A stretch of 64,000 nucleotides of DNA from contig NC_090746.1 in the NCBI RefSeq assembly GCF_036898095.1, positions 53,883,788 through 53,947,787 of the forward strand, read 5' to 3'. Below are positions 32,431 to 45,529 of this stretch, in pieces; position 1 is the stretch's first letter, and the number at the start of each line of letters is the position of its first letter. The position numbers and the translations under genes were made by a program. This DNA comes from Palaemon carinicauda (lineage: Eukaryota; Arthropoda; Malacostraca; Decapoda; Palaemonidae). The notes beneath the pieces were generated by a model. It was not told the DNA's origin, searched no databases, and worked only from the letters and a program-made list of their open reading frames with translations.

Positions 32431-34380
32431 TTTACACCAATAGAAAGAGATTAGTAGTAATTTAATTTAAAGTGCACACTTTTGCATACTCACAAAAAAA
32501 AATATTTTTTTAAAAGTATTGGATATTTCAAATTCAAAATTATTACAAATCTTATACACTGTACCTCAGACATTGGCATTCATATTTCTAAAATTTTCTG
32601 ATTTTCTCGAAATGCAATCTTCATTGTTTTGTGCTATTTGTAAAATTTTAAAATCAGAATATATCCCTATAGATTGCCATTTAGTAGTAATTTGTAGGCT
32701 AATGGATTCAACCATGATTCACTTTTAAAGATGAAGCTGCATTACAATTACTCTACATGTTTGGAGCCAGTCATAATATACCAATGTCTCTTAAATGCTT
32801 AATTTTTCTTACTGTTCACTAAAATTATAACATCTCAGAACTTGATTCATTATACTGTATTTGTGGAATATGTAAAATTTTGTAGAAAATGTATAGTAAA
32901 AAGTCAATCAAGATTAGTGATAGAATACATCCTTTTTAGGCACCACTGAATAATGGATCATAGTATATCAAGCTTCTCATTTTTAATTTTATCAAGTTTA
33001 TTTTAGAGCTTCGGAAATTTAGTTTTGGTACTGTATATATAGATATTACAGAATTGTGTAGTCTAAAATGCTGGTCATATTCAAATACTTAATATCAATC
33101 CTGAAAAGAGAGAAAACTTATTGCTCGATATACTGATAGTTAAATGGAAAAAAATATGAAACGCATTTTCATTTTATTTTGCATAGCAATTTTTGTACTT
33201 TCAGTAATATGGAAATTGGAAATGTTTTGTAATAAAACTATTGCATTTCTACATTGTCACTTTTAGGTGTTTTCTCAAGAAAATACTACTATACTTAAGA
33301 CAACCAACATGCACACTTGTGAAAATCTTATCAACTTTTAAGCAATGAAGCTATGATAGCACCAAAACATCTCGACAGGAATTAATCTTTACCCACCCGC
33401 ATATACTAAGTATAGCCTCTTCTTTTTCTGGCATTTAATCAGTCATCCTAAGGTAATTCCAGTGGGATCCTAGTGCCTATTAGGAGGTTAATTTGACTGT
33501 ACAATAAAACCTGGAGAGGTGGCTTAACAGTTTCTTGTGATTAAATTCTAGATAAAACTAGCCCCTTTATGGCCAAGAACCAAAACACTGTGGAGCTCTA
33601 GAACAGTTATAGAAGTAGCTAGGAAATTATTGGAGGTTGGTACCATTATAATAAGCTTGTGGGAATTACGATGTTGCTGTTTTTTTCTGTTATTGCTTTA
33701 TGCACATGCCCCAAGTTTGGCATTGAAAAGGGAGTAGTATTACTGGATTTCTTTTTTAGCTTGGGTTGTAATTAGTGCTGCTTCCATACTTGGTTGGTTT
33801 GTTACAGCTGATTTGAAATGTAGGGTGTGAAGAGAGGAGTCAGAAACTTGCAGAATATGAAAAATTAAAAAAAAAAAAAAAAGTGAATAGGAATCCAGAG
33901 AAATGTATATGCATTAATGAAATTTAGTACACTGCATATCGTAGTGATAAAATAAAAAACTACATTAGATCTATTATCTATCAGTCTTTCCCAGATTAGC
34001 TCGAGATTACTCTCCGTTCTTATTATGATCTGGATATTGTCTGAGGATATTTTGATTTCATGCCCAAGCAAAGGTCTATTATTCCTTAACAAGATTGGGA
34101 ATTTTTCCTTGTACAGTACTCTTACCACTTGGTGTTAATGAGTAGGAATCCCTGAACCACAAGTGGTAACAAGAACGAACGGTTGGCTAAACAGAGTTTG
34201 TGTGTGTTTGCTCTCTCTTCCTCCTTCTGTTCTCTTAATAAAGTATTAGTGTTGTAGGAGGCCTCTTACAAGAAGTTACTTGGGATTTCTGGTGTTCACT
34301 TTTCTCCTTTGGAGGAAGTGACAGATCTCTAGGCCATGTGAGGGGGGGAGGATTGCACCTAGTGTATTTTCAACACTCCT
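32431..34380. other. Unclassified sequence of carrier intron 2
   Basis: Strongly AT-rich with only short chance frames. From about 34140 the composition becomes GC-richer, and this stretch may belong to an older element into which the LINE at 34381 was inserted. I could not assign it. Confidence 0.5.
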
Positions 34381-37300
34381 ATTGTGGCTGCTCTTAGCGA
34401 GACCAGACTACCCGGAGAGGGCAACATCAGGGAAGCTGGAACAGGCTACACCATCTTCTGGAAAGGCAAGGCCCTAGAGGAGCCTCGCATCCACGGTGTC
34501 GGCTTCGCCATCCGTTCCCAGCTAGTGCAGCAGCATAACCTAGCTCCCAAGGCCATCAGTGAGCGCCTGATGACTGTCCGCATCCCCATCACGCGGGACA
34601 GACATCTCACCCTGATCTCTGTCTACGCCCCGACTATGACCTCAACCGATGATAATAAAGCTGCCTTCTACACCCAGCTCGACCGCACCATCCAGGCAGT
34701 GTCCGCCAATGACAAGCTCGTTGTGCTTGGCGACTTTAATGCCCGAGTAGGCAAAGACCATCGCCTGTGGGAGGGAATTATTGGCTGCCATGGCATTGGA
34801 AATTGCAACGCCAATGGCCAACTCCTACTGGGTCTGTGTGCAGAACACCAACTTGTGGTAACCAACACCATCTTCCAGTTACCAAAGCGACAAAAGACCA
34901 CATGGAGACACCCACGGTCCAAACACTGGCACACCCTGGACTACGTCCTGACCAGAGCCAGAGATCGAGGAGACGTCCGCATCACCCGATCCATGCCCGG
35001 AGCGGACGACTGCTGGACGGACCACAGACTCCTCATCTCCCGACTCTCCGTGACGACCCTACGACCACCCAGAAGGGCACCTGACAGCGTACCACACCAA
35101 CGCTTTGATTGTAGTAAGCTCCGCAACCCACAGGTGGCACAGAACTACAAGGAGGCCTGCGAACAATACCTCGCAGACCCTGTGGGTCAGGCCACTGTTG
35201 AGCACCACTGGACCACCCTCAGAAACGCCATGGCCCGTGCCGCGGTGGAAACACTAGGCTACACCACCAAGAAACGGCAGGATTGGTTTGATGAGAATGA
35301 TGCTACCATCTCTCTTCTCATTGAAACCAAACGACAAGCACGCCTGACTTTGGAAAACCAACCAACAGCAGCTAACAAATGTGCTCACAAGGTGGCTGAA
35401 GCTGGTTGCCAGAGAGGTATCCGTGAAGCCCAGAACATCTGGTGGCAAAGAAAAGCTGCAGAAATAGAGTTTCGCTGACCAACGTGACCTGCGCAGATTC
35501 TATGCAGCAACAAAGGAAATATTCGGTCCCACACGGTCATCAGTGGGCAGCCTGAAGGACGCGGATGGGGCCACGACCATCACCGACAGCGAGGGCATCC
35601 TGGCCAGGTGGAGGTCTCACTTTGAGAACCTCCTCAATGACCAAGCAGACACCCCAGACGATCTCCTGCGAATGACCCCGCAGCATCCCGTCCGTCACTG
35701 GATGGCACTACCACCCTCCATCCATGACTTCAACAAGGCCTTGCAGCGCATGAAGCCCGGCAAAGCCCCAGGGCCAGACAACATCCCGTTGGAGCTCCTC
35801 ACTCACGGTGGCCCCGGCTTGAGGAACCGTTTGATGCTCCTTATACTGAAAATATGGGAGACCAAGACCCCCCCCAGTGACTTCCGCGATGCAAACATCA
35901 CTACCATCTTGAAGAAGGGAGACAGGGAGAACTGTAACAACTACCGGGGAATATCACTACTAAGTATCGCGAGTAAGATTTTCGCTCGGATTCTCCTTGA
36001 CCGCCTCCTTATTCTCGCAGAAGACGTCCTGCCAGAGTCCCAGTGCGGCTTTCGACCTTCCCGCGGGACCATAGACATGATCTTCTGTGCGCGACAACTA
36101 CAAGAGAAGAGCCTCGAACAACAACAGCCCATAATGTTCATCTTCTGGGATTTGAAAAAGGCCTTCGACAAAGTACCTCGACCTGCCATGTGGGCTTTCC
36201 TCAAAAGATATGGCTGCCCACCCGATTTTGTCAAGCTGGTGCGTGCCCTCCATGACGGAATGGTTGGGAGAGTCTGCCACCAGAACTCTCTCTCAGACCC
36301 ATTCCCCATCAACGGCGGCCTGAAGCAGGGCTGTGTTCTGGCCCCGACGTGTTTCTCGCTATACACCGCAGCAATGCTCAACGAGATTCCCCCAGATACA
36401 CCCTCAGTTGACCTACGTTTCCGCATGGATGGAGGCGCTTTCAACCTCGCTAGACTCCGCGCCAGAACCAAGACCACCTTGTGTGCAGTGCGAGAACTGC
36501 AGTATGCTGACGACAATGCCACCCCAGGTCAGACGGCAGAGGACCTGCAGTCGTTAGCTGATGCATACAACTCTGCCTACGAACATTTTGGGATGCAAGT
36601 CAACTCAGACAAAACCAAGACCCTCGTCCAACATCCACCAGGACTGATGCTCCCCAACTTCAATACCACAGTGAATGACCAACCGTTAGAACAGGTGGAC
36701 CAGTTCTCCTACCTAGGGAGCATCCTAACATCAACTCCCACAAGCAAAAAGGACGTGGAGAACAGGATCAGGGCAGCCCACTCCGCCTATGGCCGACTCA
36801 ACTGCCGCGTATTTAACAACCACGCACTGACAAAGACCACCAAAATAATGGTGTTCAGGGCAGTAGTCCTCTCCACGCTCCTGTATGCATGTGAAACATG
36901 GACGCTATATAAAAACGATATTAAAAACCTAGAACGCTTCCAACAAATGAAACTGAGGCAGATCTTGAAAATCCCCTGGGAGAGCCACACCACCAACATT
37001 GAAGTCTTAGAACGTGCCTCGCTGACCAGCGTGGAGGCCACCATCATCCACCACCGCCTCCGCTGGATAGGACATGTGCATAGGATGGATCCATCTAGGC
37101 TCCCAAAGAAAATATTCTACGGAGAACTGACCCAGGGCACCAGACCACGAGGAGCCCCGAAAATGCGCTATAAAGATCAACTAAAGCGCACCCTGGCTCT
37201 AACTGACATCGATCCTTCCTCATGGGAAGAAACAGCCAGGGACAGGAAAACCTGGAGGAGTACGGTACACCATGGCACCGTGGACTTTGAGGAGAGGAGG

Positions 37301-37540
37301 AGACAAAATGAGGAGGCTAGGAGGAGAAGAAGGAGAGAGCGATTAGAACAGCCCCGCCCACCACCTACCCTCCCTTGCGAACACTGTCCGCGACTCTTCC
37401 ACCACAGACTAGGACTTAACAGCCACATCAGGCATAAGCACCCACCCCACAGATAGGAGGCTGATGGCTAACGACAGAACCCAATACTCGGACACGAGTG
37501 GGCGCCGACGACGATTGTGACATAGAAAGAATGCTCTGGC
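34381..37540 (+). mobile_element. APE-type non-LTR retrotransposon (RTE-like), 5'-truncated (LINE-1)
   Basis: It starts abruptly inside the endonuclease domain (VAALSETRLPGEGN) without the usual upstream NVRT block, so it is 5'-truncated. Endonuclease and RT run to 37456, followed by a short non-coding tail. The composition is markedly GC-rich compared with the surrounding intron. Clade is uncertain: the endonuclease and the C-terminal LRWIGHVHRMDPSRLPKK block resemble RTE-like LINEs. Confidence 0.82.
34384..37456 (+). pseudogene. LINE endonuclease-reverse transcriptase, one frameshift
   Basis: The first part (34384-35478) carries apurinic-endonuclease motifs: ALSETRLPG (Glu), LVVLGDFNARVGKDH (Asp/Asn), TLDYVLTRARD and CWTDHRLLISRL (Asp/His). 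A single-base shift near 35468 moves the rest to the next frame, where FADQRDLRRFYAATKEIFGP continues the text. RT motifs: RENCNNYRGISLLSIASKIF, ESQCGFRPSRGTIDM, MFIFWDLKKAFDKVP (A), GGLKQGCVLAPTCFSLY (B) and RELQYADDNATPG (C, YADD intact). The extreme C-terminus is a C2H2 finger, CEHCPRLFHHRLGLNSHIRH followed by KH. Apart from the one shift and the missing N-terminus I see no lesion, so insertion was fairly recent. Confidence 0.86.
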
Positions 37541-40500
37541 TCTTAGGAAGCTGGTATCCCTCTTCCTGAAGGGGCGTTAGGTCTTGCCCTTCACTCGGTA
37601 ACTTTTTGGTTGGTAGAGAAGTTTGTGAACCGTTACCCAACACTAACTCTCTGCCAAGCGAAAGCTAGTCCATTCGTTCGCCTTCCCCATTCTTGTCGTG
37701 AATTGGAGGAGCGTCCTTAGTGTCATTCTCCTCCATCAGGAGGTAGTAATGGAATACACATGTCGAAAGATTCCTTCTGGGTAGCTACCACTGGGTCATC
37801 GGTTGCAGGCGAGCGGTCCAAGACGCACCAATCACCAGCACTTTAGGCCAGGTAAGAGTAGGCTATACTCTGCTCTTAAAGCCACCCTCCTTTTCTAGGA
37901 AGAAGTAACAGACCTGATCCGGTGTCTGTTACCCTGGGAATCAGTTAGTACAGTCAAACGGATCACAAGCCCAGTTGGCAGATACTTATGGCATACTCCC
38001 AGAAGGTATAGTTCCTTCAGGGATTGAGTACCTGCATTGTTTGGGTAATGTGAAACATACTCCATTTAACTTTGTGGTCCCTTCTGTGGGAGCCACTGGA
38101 GTGGCTGCAAGTTAAGGGTTATGTCTGGAGAGAGAGGAAGAGACTACGAAGAGAATGTGCATATCTGACCAGTCTCCTTTTAGCAGTCACGGAACCATCA
38201 CCACCACCTAGTGATGAATCCCCTAGGTAGAGCTTAGATACCTTTCCCTTGGGGGAAGCTCAAACAGTCTTTCCCACAGGGTCTCAGGGTGATATGGTCC
38301 TTGTCATTAAGGCAAGAGTCCACCCACCTACTGCTAAACTGAGTAGGGCATCATAGGGTCTTGCTCTCCAAGATTGTCACTCATTGCCATGTGCTTAGGC
38401 TCCAGAATGGGACGATCCTAGTCTTCGGGGCACACACGCGCACGCTTCCTGCTAATCTAATGAGTGAATCCTAAGGTTCACTCTCTTCTTTGTATTGGCA
38501 AGAAAGTAGGAAAGTTTCTGACTTTTAGGGGATGGGGATGTCACTTTCTTTTGTCTCACTGACTGTGTGATGAACATCCAGTGCTAGTCAGTATTGGACA
38601 CCAGTCTCAGACTTTCTTGATTCTATCGCTCCATGTAATTTGTCATGGTGGTGCCTAATTCCACATCAAGGTCCTTCTCATTAACCTCAACAGGAGCAGC
38701 TTGCATGCAGAATACATTTGCCAAGAAACCATCTCCTGTGTCCTGGCAAGGGAGAGGATGAGTCATTGCCATACCAAACATTTCCTTTAATATGCCTGGT
38801 TTGACACTGCTAACCTCGTATCCTTGGAAGGGAAATAGATTTCAAGTGTTCTAGTGTACCCAAATGGAAGTTCCTTTCTTACCGGGACTCTTCATCTTTC
38901 CGATCCCCATGCAGAAATGAGGAAGGGTAATTCAATAACCTCCTGACATCTAATCATCGGTACAGTATATAGAAGGTTTTAGGATCTAACCAAGTTCTGG
39001 TTTAAAAAGAAGCCAGTACAACTTGGGGACTTCCTCCCTCCATTGAATGTATCCCAATTTTAAGGAATAAAAATTTAGTTTGTATATGATGAGTAACAAA
39101 TGAATTTTAAAATTAATCTATACTTTAAAAATTAGTTTGTAGATGCCGAGTAGCAAATGAATTTTACAAATAATCTTTACCATTTCTTTAAATTATGTCT
39201 CATCTCCGCCACCATTCTCTATCTTAGGCTTAGGGTCTAAAGTGGCTATTCTGTGACATGCAGGTGGGCATGGCTTTCCAGTCACACTACCTGTCATTGC
39301 TAAACTACCTTCTTACTATTCACAGGCCATTCCAGTGGTGCACAAAAGACGTATCCTTACATTAAAGAACTCAGATTTGTACTTTATAATTTGGGGAAAA
39401 AAAAAATAAAAATTTTTCCTTGCTTTTTATATATTAATTTAAAGATCTCAGATCTCTTGTGTGACAACATCACCGCCTTAAATGGTGGGTAAATTAGAGC
39501 CCCATAGGTAAGTGTCGCATAACACTCGAGGGGGCCGAGTTCCTGGGCTAGGCAAGAATGTTCAAAGATCATCAAGAACATGGATAACTCTCACAAGGAG
39601 AGGAGCTCGAAACAAACTATAGTGCTTTCACAGCTTCTCTTGACGCAGGTAGGTGAGAAATCCACGACCTGCTGAATAGCTGCTCTGATGAGTGCATAAA
39701 ATGGCCCCCCATTTCCTTGACATAAAGCTGTGGAGGACCATTGAAGTCCTCCAACAGTCAAATATCTCTTGCAAAGATTTTTGTACAAACTTTTTCACTG
39801 TGGAGATGCTGGATAGTCTGCAGTTGTGAAGCACATGCAAGTTGTCTGATTAATGGCAATTCTGTAATTGTAAACTCTAGAACTTTGCCATTTTATCCTC
39901 ATAAGATAACTTTGTGATCTTAGTAAAGTTTGCAAGTGACAGACCATTTGTCCCACTACAACCCAGACTGAACAGAGGACATGGTCATATTATCCACATG
40001 CATGGAATTAAGAGGGCGGCCTTGCCCTAACCCTTTTCAGGGAAAAGTGTCCTGCTTCTCCGTAGACAGAAGGATATATTTACAGGTAGGGTTCTTTCTC
40101 AAAAGGTATGTAGTAAGCTTTACAAACTAGGGACTTTCTATGCAATTAGCTAAAATTAATGAAATTCTGTTCCAGAAACTGTACAATCTTTATTGCTCAA
40201 GACCACATTGGCAAGGCCCAACCATGGCAACCAATAAGAGTTGAGAATCACGTAGTCTTGAAGGTGCTTGGACAGAAGTGCGAAAGTTGTCTCTCGGGTG
40301 GCTGAACCCGCTAGCTAGTTGAGAATACCCGAGGAACTTTCCCTTAAACGCTGGGCACAGGGCTATTTTAGTCTATATTTTGATGGTTCATGGGGTCCCC
40401 TGTAATAGGAATATAATATTGTACAAAATAAGAAGAGGCTGTAAATTGCAAACAGTAAGACCATTTATCAAATTCCCTCTGTCTGGCTGGGATGAAACTT

Positions 40501-41993
40501 TAGTTATGGTAAGGGAATATATATTTTGCTTTATTGCATGACTAGACAGAGGGTATTTACAGTCAACCTTGTTAGTGAGCAGAGAAGCAGGAATAAGGGC
40601 TTCCTCACAAGGGGGAACAGTCGTGAATCATGCTTCCGTGCAAAGACTTACATTAACAACAGGAAGAGCCTTTATGTACATCAGGCACTGTAGGAGTGAG
40701 AGGGGTAAACTCATTTCCAGCCAGCATCCAGATTTCGAGGTTGAAGGTGTACCTCAAGAGACATCCATTGCCAGAAACAGTTAATGCCGTGACAAAAACA
40801 CTTTGTTATTGCTCATGACCTCCCAGGCTCTAGTGTCAAGCCTTGTGGCCCAAAATCCTTATTCCAATCTACGTACTGAAAGCTACTTACCGGTTTTTAA
40901 GGTGGGAGAAATAGAAACTAAGGAGTCAGGGACTTGAAAAGCAATTGGACGAGACTATAAGAGAGCCCCTCATGTGGGACTTTTTGCCTCTTGTAAGGGG
41001 GCGAGCAAAAGGAAAAAGAAAATTAGCAACATTGAAGGCATTTTACGTATGCTTCCTCTTGCCACTTGTACCAACCATCTGAATCATTGTATACAGCTAT
41101 GTCCTTGAAGGTTGAGGTCATTGATATCTTAAAACAGGGATGCCCAAAAAGGATCACATCCCAAAGAGAAGTCTTCATATAATTTGCTGAGAGTAAACAG
41201 TGGGCCGTAAAGCTTAACAGACCAACTGTGGAGTGGTCACATTTCCCCCCTCCATGCATAATAACAATGGAATCGAGGGTTCCAGGGAATCTGTGAGTGT
41301 CTCTGCAGAGTTAAGAGAAAGGAAGAATATACTTTCCTCTTAAACATCAGGTGAAAACTGAGTATTGCATAACCCAACTTGCACCATTAGGAAGGAGCTC
41401 AAGCATAAATCGAAATGGAAATTTATGCGGACAGTCAGGATCAGTAGAAAGCCATATATGAAATAATACTGTAGGTTCTTGAGAGGGTACTTTTGCATTT
41501 CCACCTTACTCTTAGTTTGCTGCTTTAAAAAGAAAAAAAAAAAAGGGGCACGATAGTTACAAAGAGCAGAAGAGGTCTGATCAATACAATGGCTGAGATG
41601 AAAGTGGGTCTTTGGTGATGGTAATACTTTTGGTAACCTCTCGGTCTGTTATCTTTAAACTGTGATTTGAAAACCATCAGTTGCTAACTTTATGCCATAG
41701 GCATTTCTTCATGTTAAAAAAGAACAAAGGTTTGTTACTTTGTTTTAAAAAAAAATTACAATGGTAATTATTCACTTTCACATACTGCACAGTATTTTAG
41801 TTTTCAGATCATGACCTTGTTCATTGCACCATATTTGTATCAGGGTGATCATCAAACAAATTAATCATGCCTTCATTAAGGGTGATTATTTTTGTATCTA
41901 TTTGTATAGTACAAATAAAAATAAAGCTATTTAAAGTAATTTCTGTTAAATAGAATTTCTTGTTACCTTTAATGTTTTCTTTTTTCTTTGCAG
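37541..41993. other. 3' part of carrier intron 2, unclassified
   Basis: The first 1.5 kb is GC-richer and may be the remainder of the old element that LINE-1 entered (compare GGAAGAAGTAACAGACCTGA near 37904 with GGAGGAAGTGACAGATCTCT near 34313). The rest is AT-rich. No frame carries a recognisable domain. The region ends in a good pyrimidine tract and AG acceptor. Confidence 0.45.
39071..39180 (+). repeat. Two diverged direct repeats of about 55 bp
   Basis: AAATTTAGTTTGTATATGAT.GAGTAACAAATGAATTTTA at 39071 recurs at 39127 as AAAATTAGTTTGTAGATGCCGAGTAGCAAATGAATTTTA. Confidence 0.75.
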
Positions 41994-42135
41994 CAAGATA
42001 GTCAAGAATGAGGGACCTCGAGCATTCTTCAAAGGAGGCGCTTGTAGGATGATAGTCATAGCTCCACTGTTTGGTATAGCACAGATGGTGTACTATTTTG
42101 GAGTTGGTGAAGCAATTCTTGGATACAAGAAGTGA
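41994..42135 (+). CDS. SLC25A22: Mitochondrial glutamate carrier, last coding exon and stop
   Basis: A pyrimidine tract and CAG (41991-41993) precede the exon. After the C that completes the split Leu it encodes 46 residues: [20 protein letters not shown], then [20 protein letters not shown] and ILGYKK, with TGA at 42133-42135. [25 protein letters not shown] is the diagnostic C-terminal block of glutamate carriers. The aspartate/glutamate carriers (aralar/citrin) differ here. The three exons together give the last 130 residues, with no frameshift or stop and with canonical splice sites, so this looks like a functional host gene. The 3' UTR is not delimited by the sequence. Confidence 0.93.
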
Positions 42136-45100
42136 ATAATCAAATGATAGACATCAGAGACAGTGAACTTCCATTTTTTGACATACTGTCAGTGCCCTGT
42201 TAAAAAGGTTAGCAGGATATAGTTTTAGTGATCAAATAGCAGGGACTGTTTCTTACTAAAGATATTATCATGGGTTGTGAGGTGATTTGAAGTACATGAC
42301 AAAGATCTCTCTGTTTTACATCGCATATCCTAATTGCTTGTAGCTTCTAGTGTTAGGAGAGAAGAGCTAAGTACAGCATGCCATAACCAAGGGCTTCAAC
42401 CTCTTAGAATTGGGTCTTCCCGTTGCCTAAATGCTGTCATGGGAAATCGTGTACTGCATATGGCACCATTGCAGTTTCAAGACAGTTCAGATTGTACCAC
42501 TAGTTAATACAATTGCACTTTTTATGATTTAAATTAAATTTTCTCCCTACAAATTGCGCCAATATTTACCGCATTTTAATTAACATATTAGTATATCAAT
42601 TTGTTCCCTCCAGATAAAGCAAGTTTTCCAAGTCTGCTTTGCTCGTTTCCCTAATGTTTGTGGGTAGTCAGGTTTATTGTAAATCCCTCTACCTTCAGCA
42701 AAATTAGCAGGCTTAAGGAAACAAAATTTATTTTTGCTTAGTGTAGCAATATTTTTGTATGGATAGTATTATTATTTTCTTATACTGTATTTGTAGAGGT
42801 ATCTAACGTAGATCTTGGATTTGGATGATTTGCTTGAATAGAAAACCCTTAAAACAAAGAATTTCATGTTACTAGGACTAGACTTGAAATTCTGTAATAT
42901 TTTAAGCTTTTTTTTTATTTGGAACTTTCAAGTAGCTTGTGTAGGAATTTATTGTCAGCTAAAGCTAAATAAAGGGTGCCATCAGTAGTTTCTATAGGTT
43001 GGTTAGAAAATTGTTGAAGTTTGAAAGGGGAACTTGAGCATTATTCATAGATATTGAAAGAATTTTCTGATTTAATTTAAAATTTTTAGTAACAAGTTTT
43101 TAGAATTATATTTATGAAGTACTGTACAATTTTGGTATTGATTCATGACAACTAAATAAGGTATAATATTGTTCCTTCTTGATAAAAATTGTACCAATGT
43201 TGCAGCTATACAAAATGGTTTATTTGTTTGAATTATAATATCACAAAATAATAAGAATTAACATTGAAACAAATATTTACTGTGATTAAAAAAATTCTAT
43301 ATCTAGAATAAGGCTTGCAGTGCTATTGTTTGTTGAGTGTTTGATCATCAGTATCGTCAACTATAAAGGCAAATGATGTGTATAAAAAAATAAGCAGGTA
43401 TTATTTTTTTTTTATCATGGGCTTCAATTAACAAACACTTATTTGAAATGTTTTGTCTTCCCAAAGAAGTGGTTCCTGCAAGATTTGTAATGATATCTGT
43501 TATATAACTGGTGTATAAAATGTTAGCAACGCTAAAAGATGTATAGTGATATCTGTTGTATAACTGGTATATGAAATATATAGCAACACCCCTTAAAGGA
43601 AACATATTGTACGGAGATTTTAAGCAGCATAATGCTATTGAGGAATTTATAAATTAGATAAACCAGAATGGTATATCCTTTTAAGCATTAAATAATTTAA
43701 TCTTGTACATACAATATCAAAAGATTTTTTGCACTTATTAATGCTAATGAAACTAATGACAAAACTACTAGTAAACCACTGAGATATTGATCCAATGGAG
43801 AGAGCACCTATTCATCAGTTCTGGTTGCAATGTTCTTTAATATATAAATACAAGTTTTAAGGTTAAAGTGCATATGGAAACATTAATTTCTGAAAATAAG
43901 ACAGATTATATAGTGATTAGTATTGCAAATTAATCAAGTTAATGATACCAAATTCTAAAGGTTCTTAGTTGAGAATTTATAGTAAATTATACCATGCCAG
44001 AATATTTTTTTTTCAAATTGAATAATGAAAATAATACGTCAGAGGTTTATAATGTGTGTTGATTTAATGTAATGTAATAGCCTTTCCTGTGGTGTGTAAA
44101 TCAGTGCTGTTTATAGTGCCTGAAGTGTATGAAAACATACACAACTTGTGCTTTCATCTGGAGAGATTTAACATTGAAAAGATTTGTAATGGAATGTGAT
44201 AAATTAAATACCAGTGACCAAGCAAAGAAAAAAAAAATTGTTTCAATCTAGAATCTTTGATCTTGAAATTCTAGAGGTACAGTTTAATGTTTGATGACCA
44301 TAAATGGAATTTTGTCTTAAACAAAAGTGAAATTTCTGGATATCAGTATGCTTAAAAAGAAAAAGGAATTGCTATAAGATTTGTATCTGGATATGTTTCA
44401 GTTGGTTGACCTTATATAAAATCTAAATTAATTACTATCCCAATTTTATAAGCTAGTTATTTAGAATAAAAAAAAAATGGAATAACTCAGTGTACCATTA
44501 GTGTCAATGAATCATGTCACTGATGGATCCGGACAGACTATCCTAAGTGAGGGTTATTAAGTGATGTCTTTGTGGCAAATTAAATCTTCAGATTACTATC
44601 ACTAACATTAGGATATACTACAGTACAATATTATATAAGGTAAGACCACGCTAACCTACTGACCTAGCCCCATCACAGGTCCCACTTTTCCATTTTGGTT
44701 GGTATATTCATAGTTATTTGAAGATGTATAAAAAATTTAACCACTAAATTCTTTTAGACTTTAATAGAGCTCACATAGTTTAATTTTAAATTGCAAAATT
44801 TTTTATACCAAGTAGTTGGACAGCTAAATAAAAATATCAGATTGAAAGGATGAAAAGCAGCATGCAGATAACTCATGAGATGAGACTAAGAAATGTTACA
44901 GTTAACCAGGAGTAGCGCCTGTGCAGCATGCTATAATCAGTAACCTCTTATGGAGCCATACATTAAAACCTGTGCTGGGACCAAAGGTTATTTCTAACAT
45001 TGCAAACTCAATATAGATATATCAAACAATAACTTTCATGCTTTTCACACAAGCAGTATAAATGATAGCCCATAGTTCTAATGCCAAATAATAACTGGAT

Positions 45101-45186
45101 ACCTTCACATTATTGTGCATGGTTGGTGAAGAAGTGCCAATAGGAAATGTGAGTATAAGTATTGGAGAGAGAGAGAGAGAAACTAA
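42136..45186. other. Carrier 3' UTR and downstream DNA, unclassified
   Basis: AT-rich with no coding signal. A short direct repeat (GATATCTGTTrTATAACTGGT) occurs at 43492 and 43549. A (GA)n run lies just before the MITE at 45187. Confidence 0.5.
42968..42973 (+). promoter_or_regulatory. Candidate polyadenylation signal AATAAA
   Basis: This AATAAA hexamer lies about 830 bp after the carrier stop codon, in a T-rich context. It is one plausible 3' end for the gene. Other A/T-rich hexamers occur downstream, so the choice is uncertain without transcript data. Confidence 0.25.
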
Positions 45187-45526
45187 AGGCCCTTCCACAC
45201 ACAGGGCAAATGCATGGCAGCCAGACAGTTACCAATTTTGTTGTAAGGGTAATAATCAAGTGTATGTGACGTCATAGACGAGGAAACAATGAGCAAACCA
45301 TCGAAGTGCTTGTGCCCCTTGTTGAGCTACTGGATATGTGCCTGACTATTGTCCGGCACAACTCTGACTGCACTCTTCCCTCTGCCCAGCCCAATTCATA
45401 TGTTCCCCTGCCTGTGGATACTGTCTGCCTTAGACTGTTTGATCTGGTAACACAGTTTCAAAGCCAAAGAATTACAGGCAAATCAAAGTGCCCGTCCTGC
45501 ATTTGGCCCTCATGTGGAAGGGGCCT
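45187..45526. mobile_element. 340-bp MITE, PIF/Harbinger-like
   Basis: AGGCCCTTCCACACACAGGG at 45187 and the inverse of the right end (AGGCCCCTTCCACATGAGGG) form terminal repeats of about 30 bp, continuing into GCAAATGCA on both sides. TAA flanks each side (45184-45186 and 45527-45529), fitting the 3-bp TWA target of PIF/Harbinger. No coding capacity. The superfamily is inferred from target site and size. Confidence 0.72.
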
Positions 45527-45529
45527 TAA

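Noticed and set aside
35941..36522. 193-codon minus-strand frame
   Set aside because: Antisense shadow of the LINE-1 RT.
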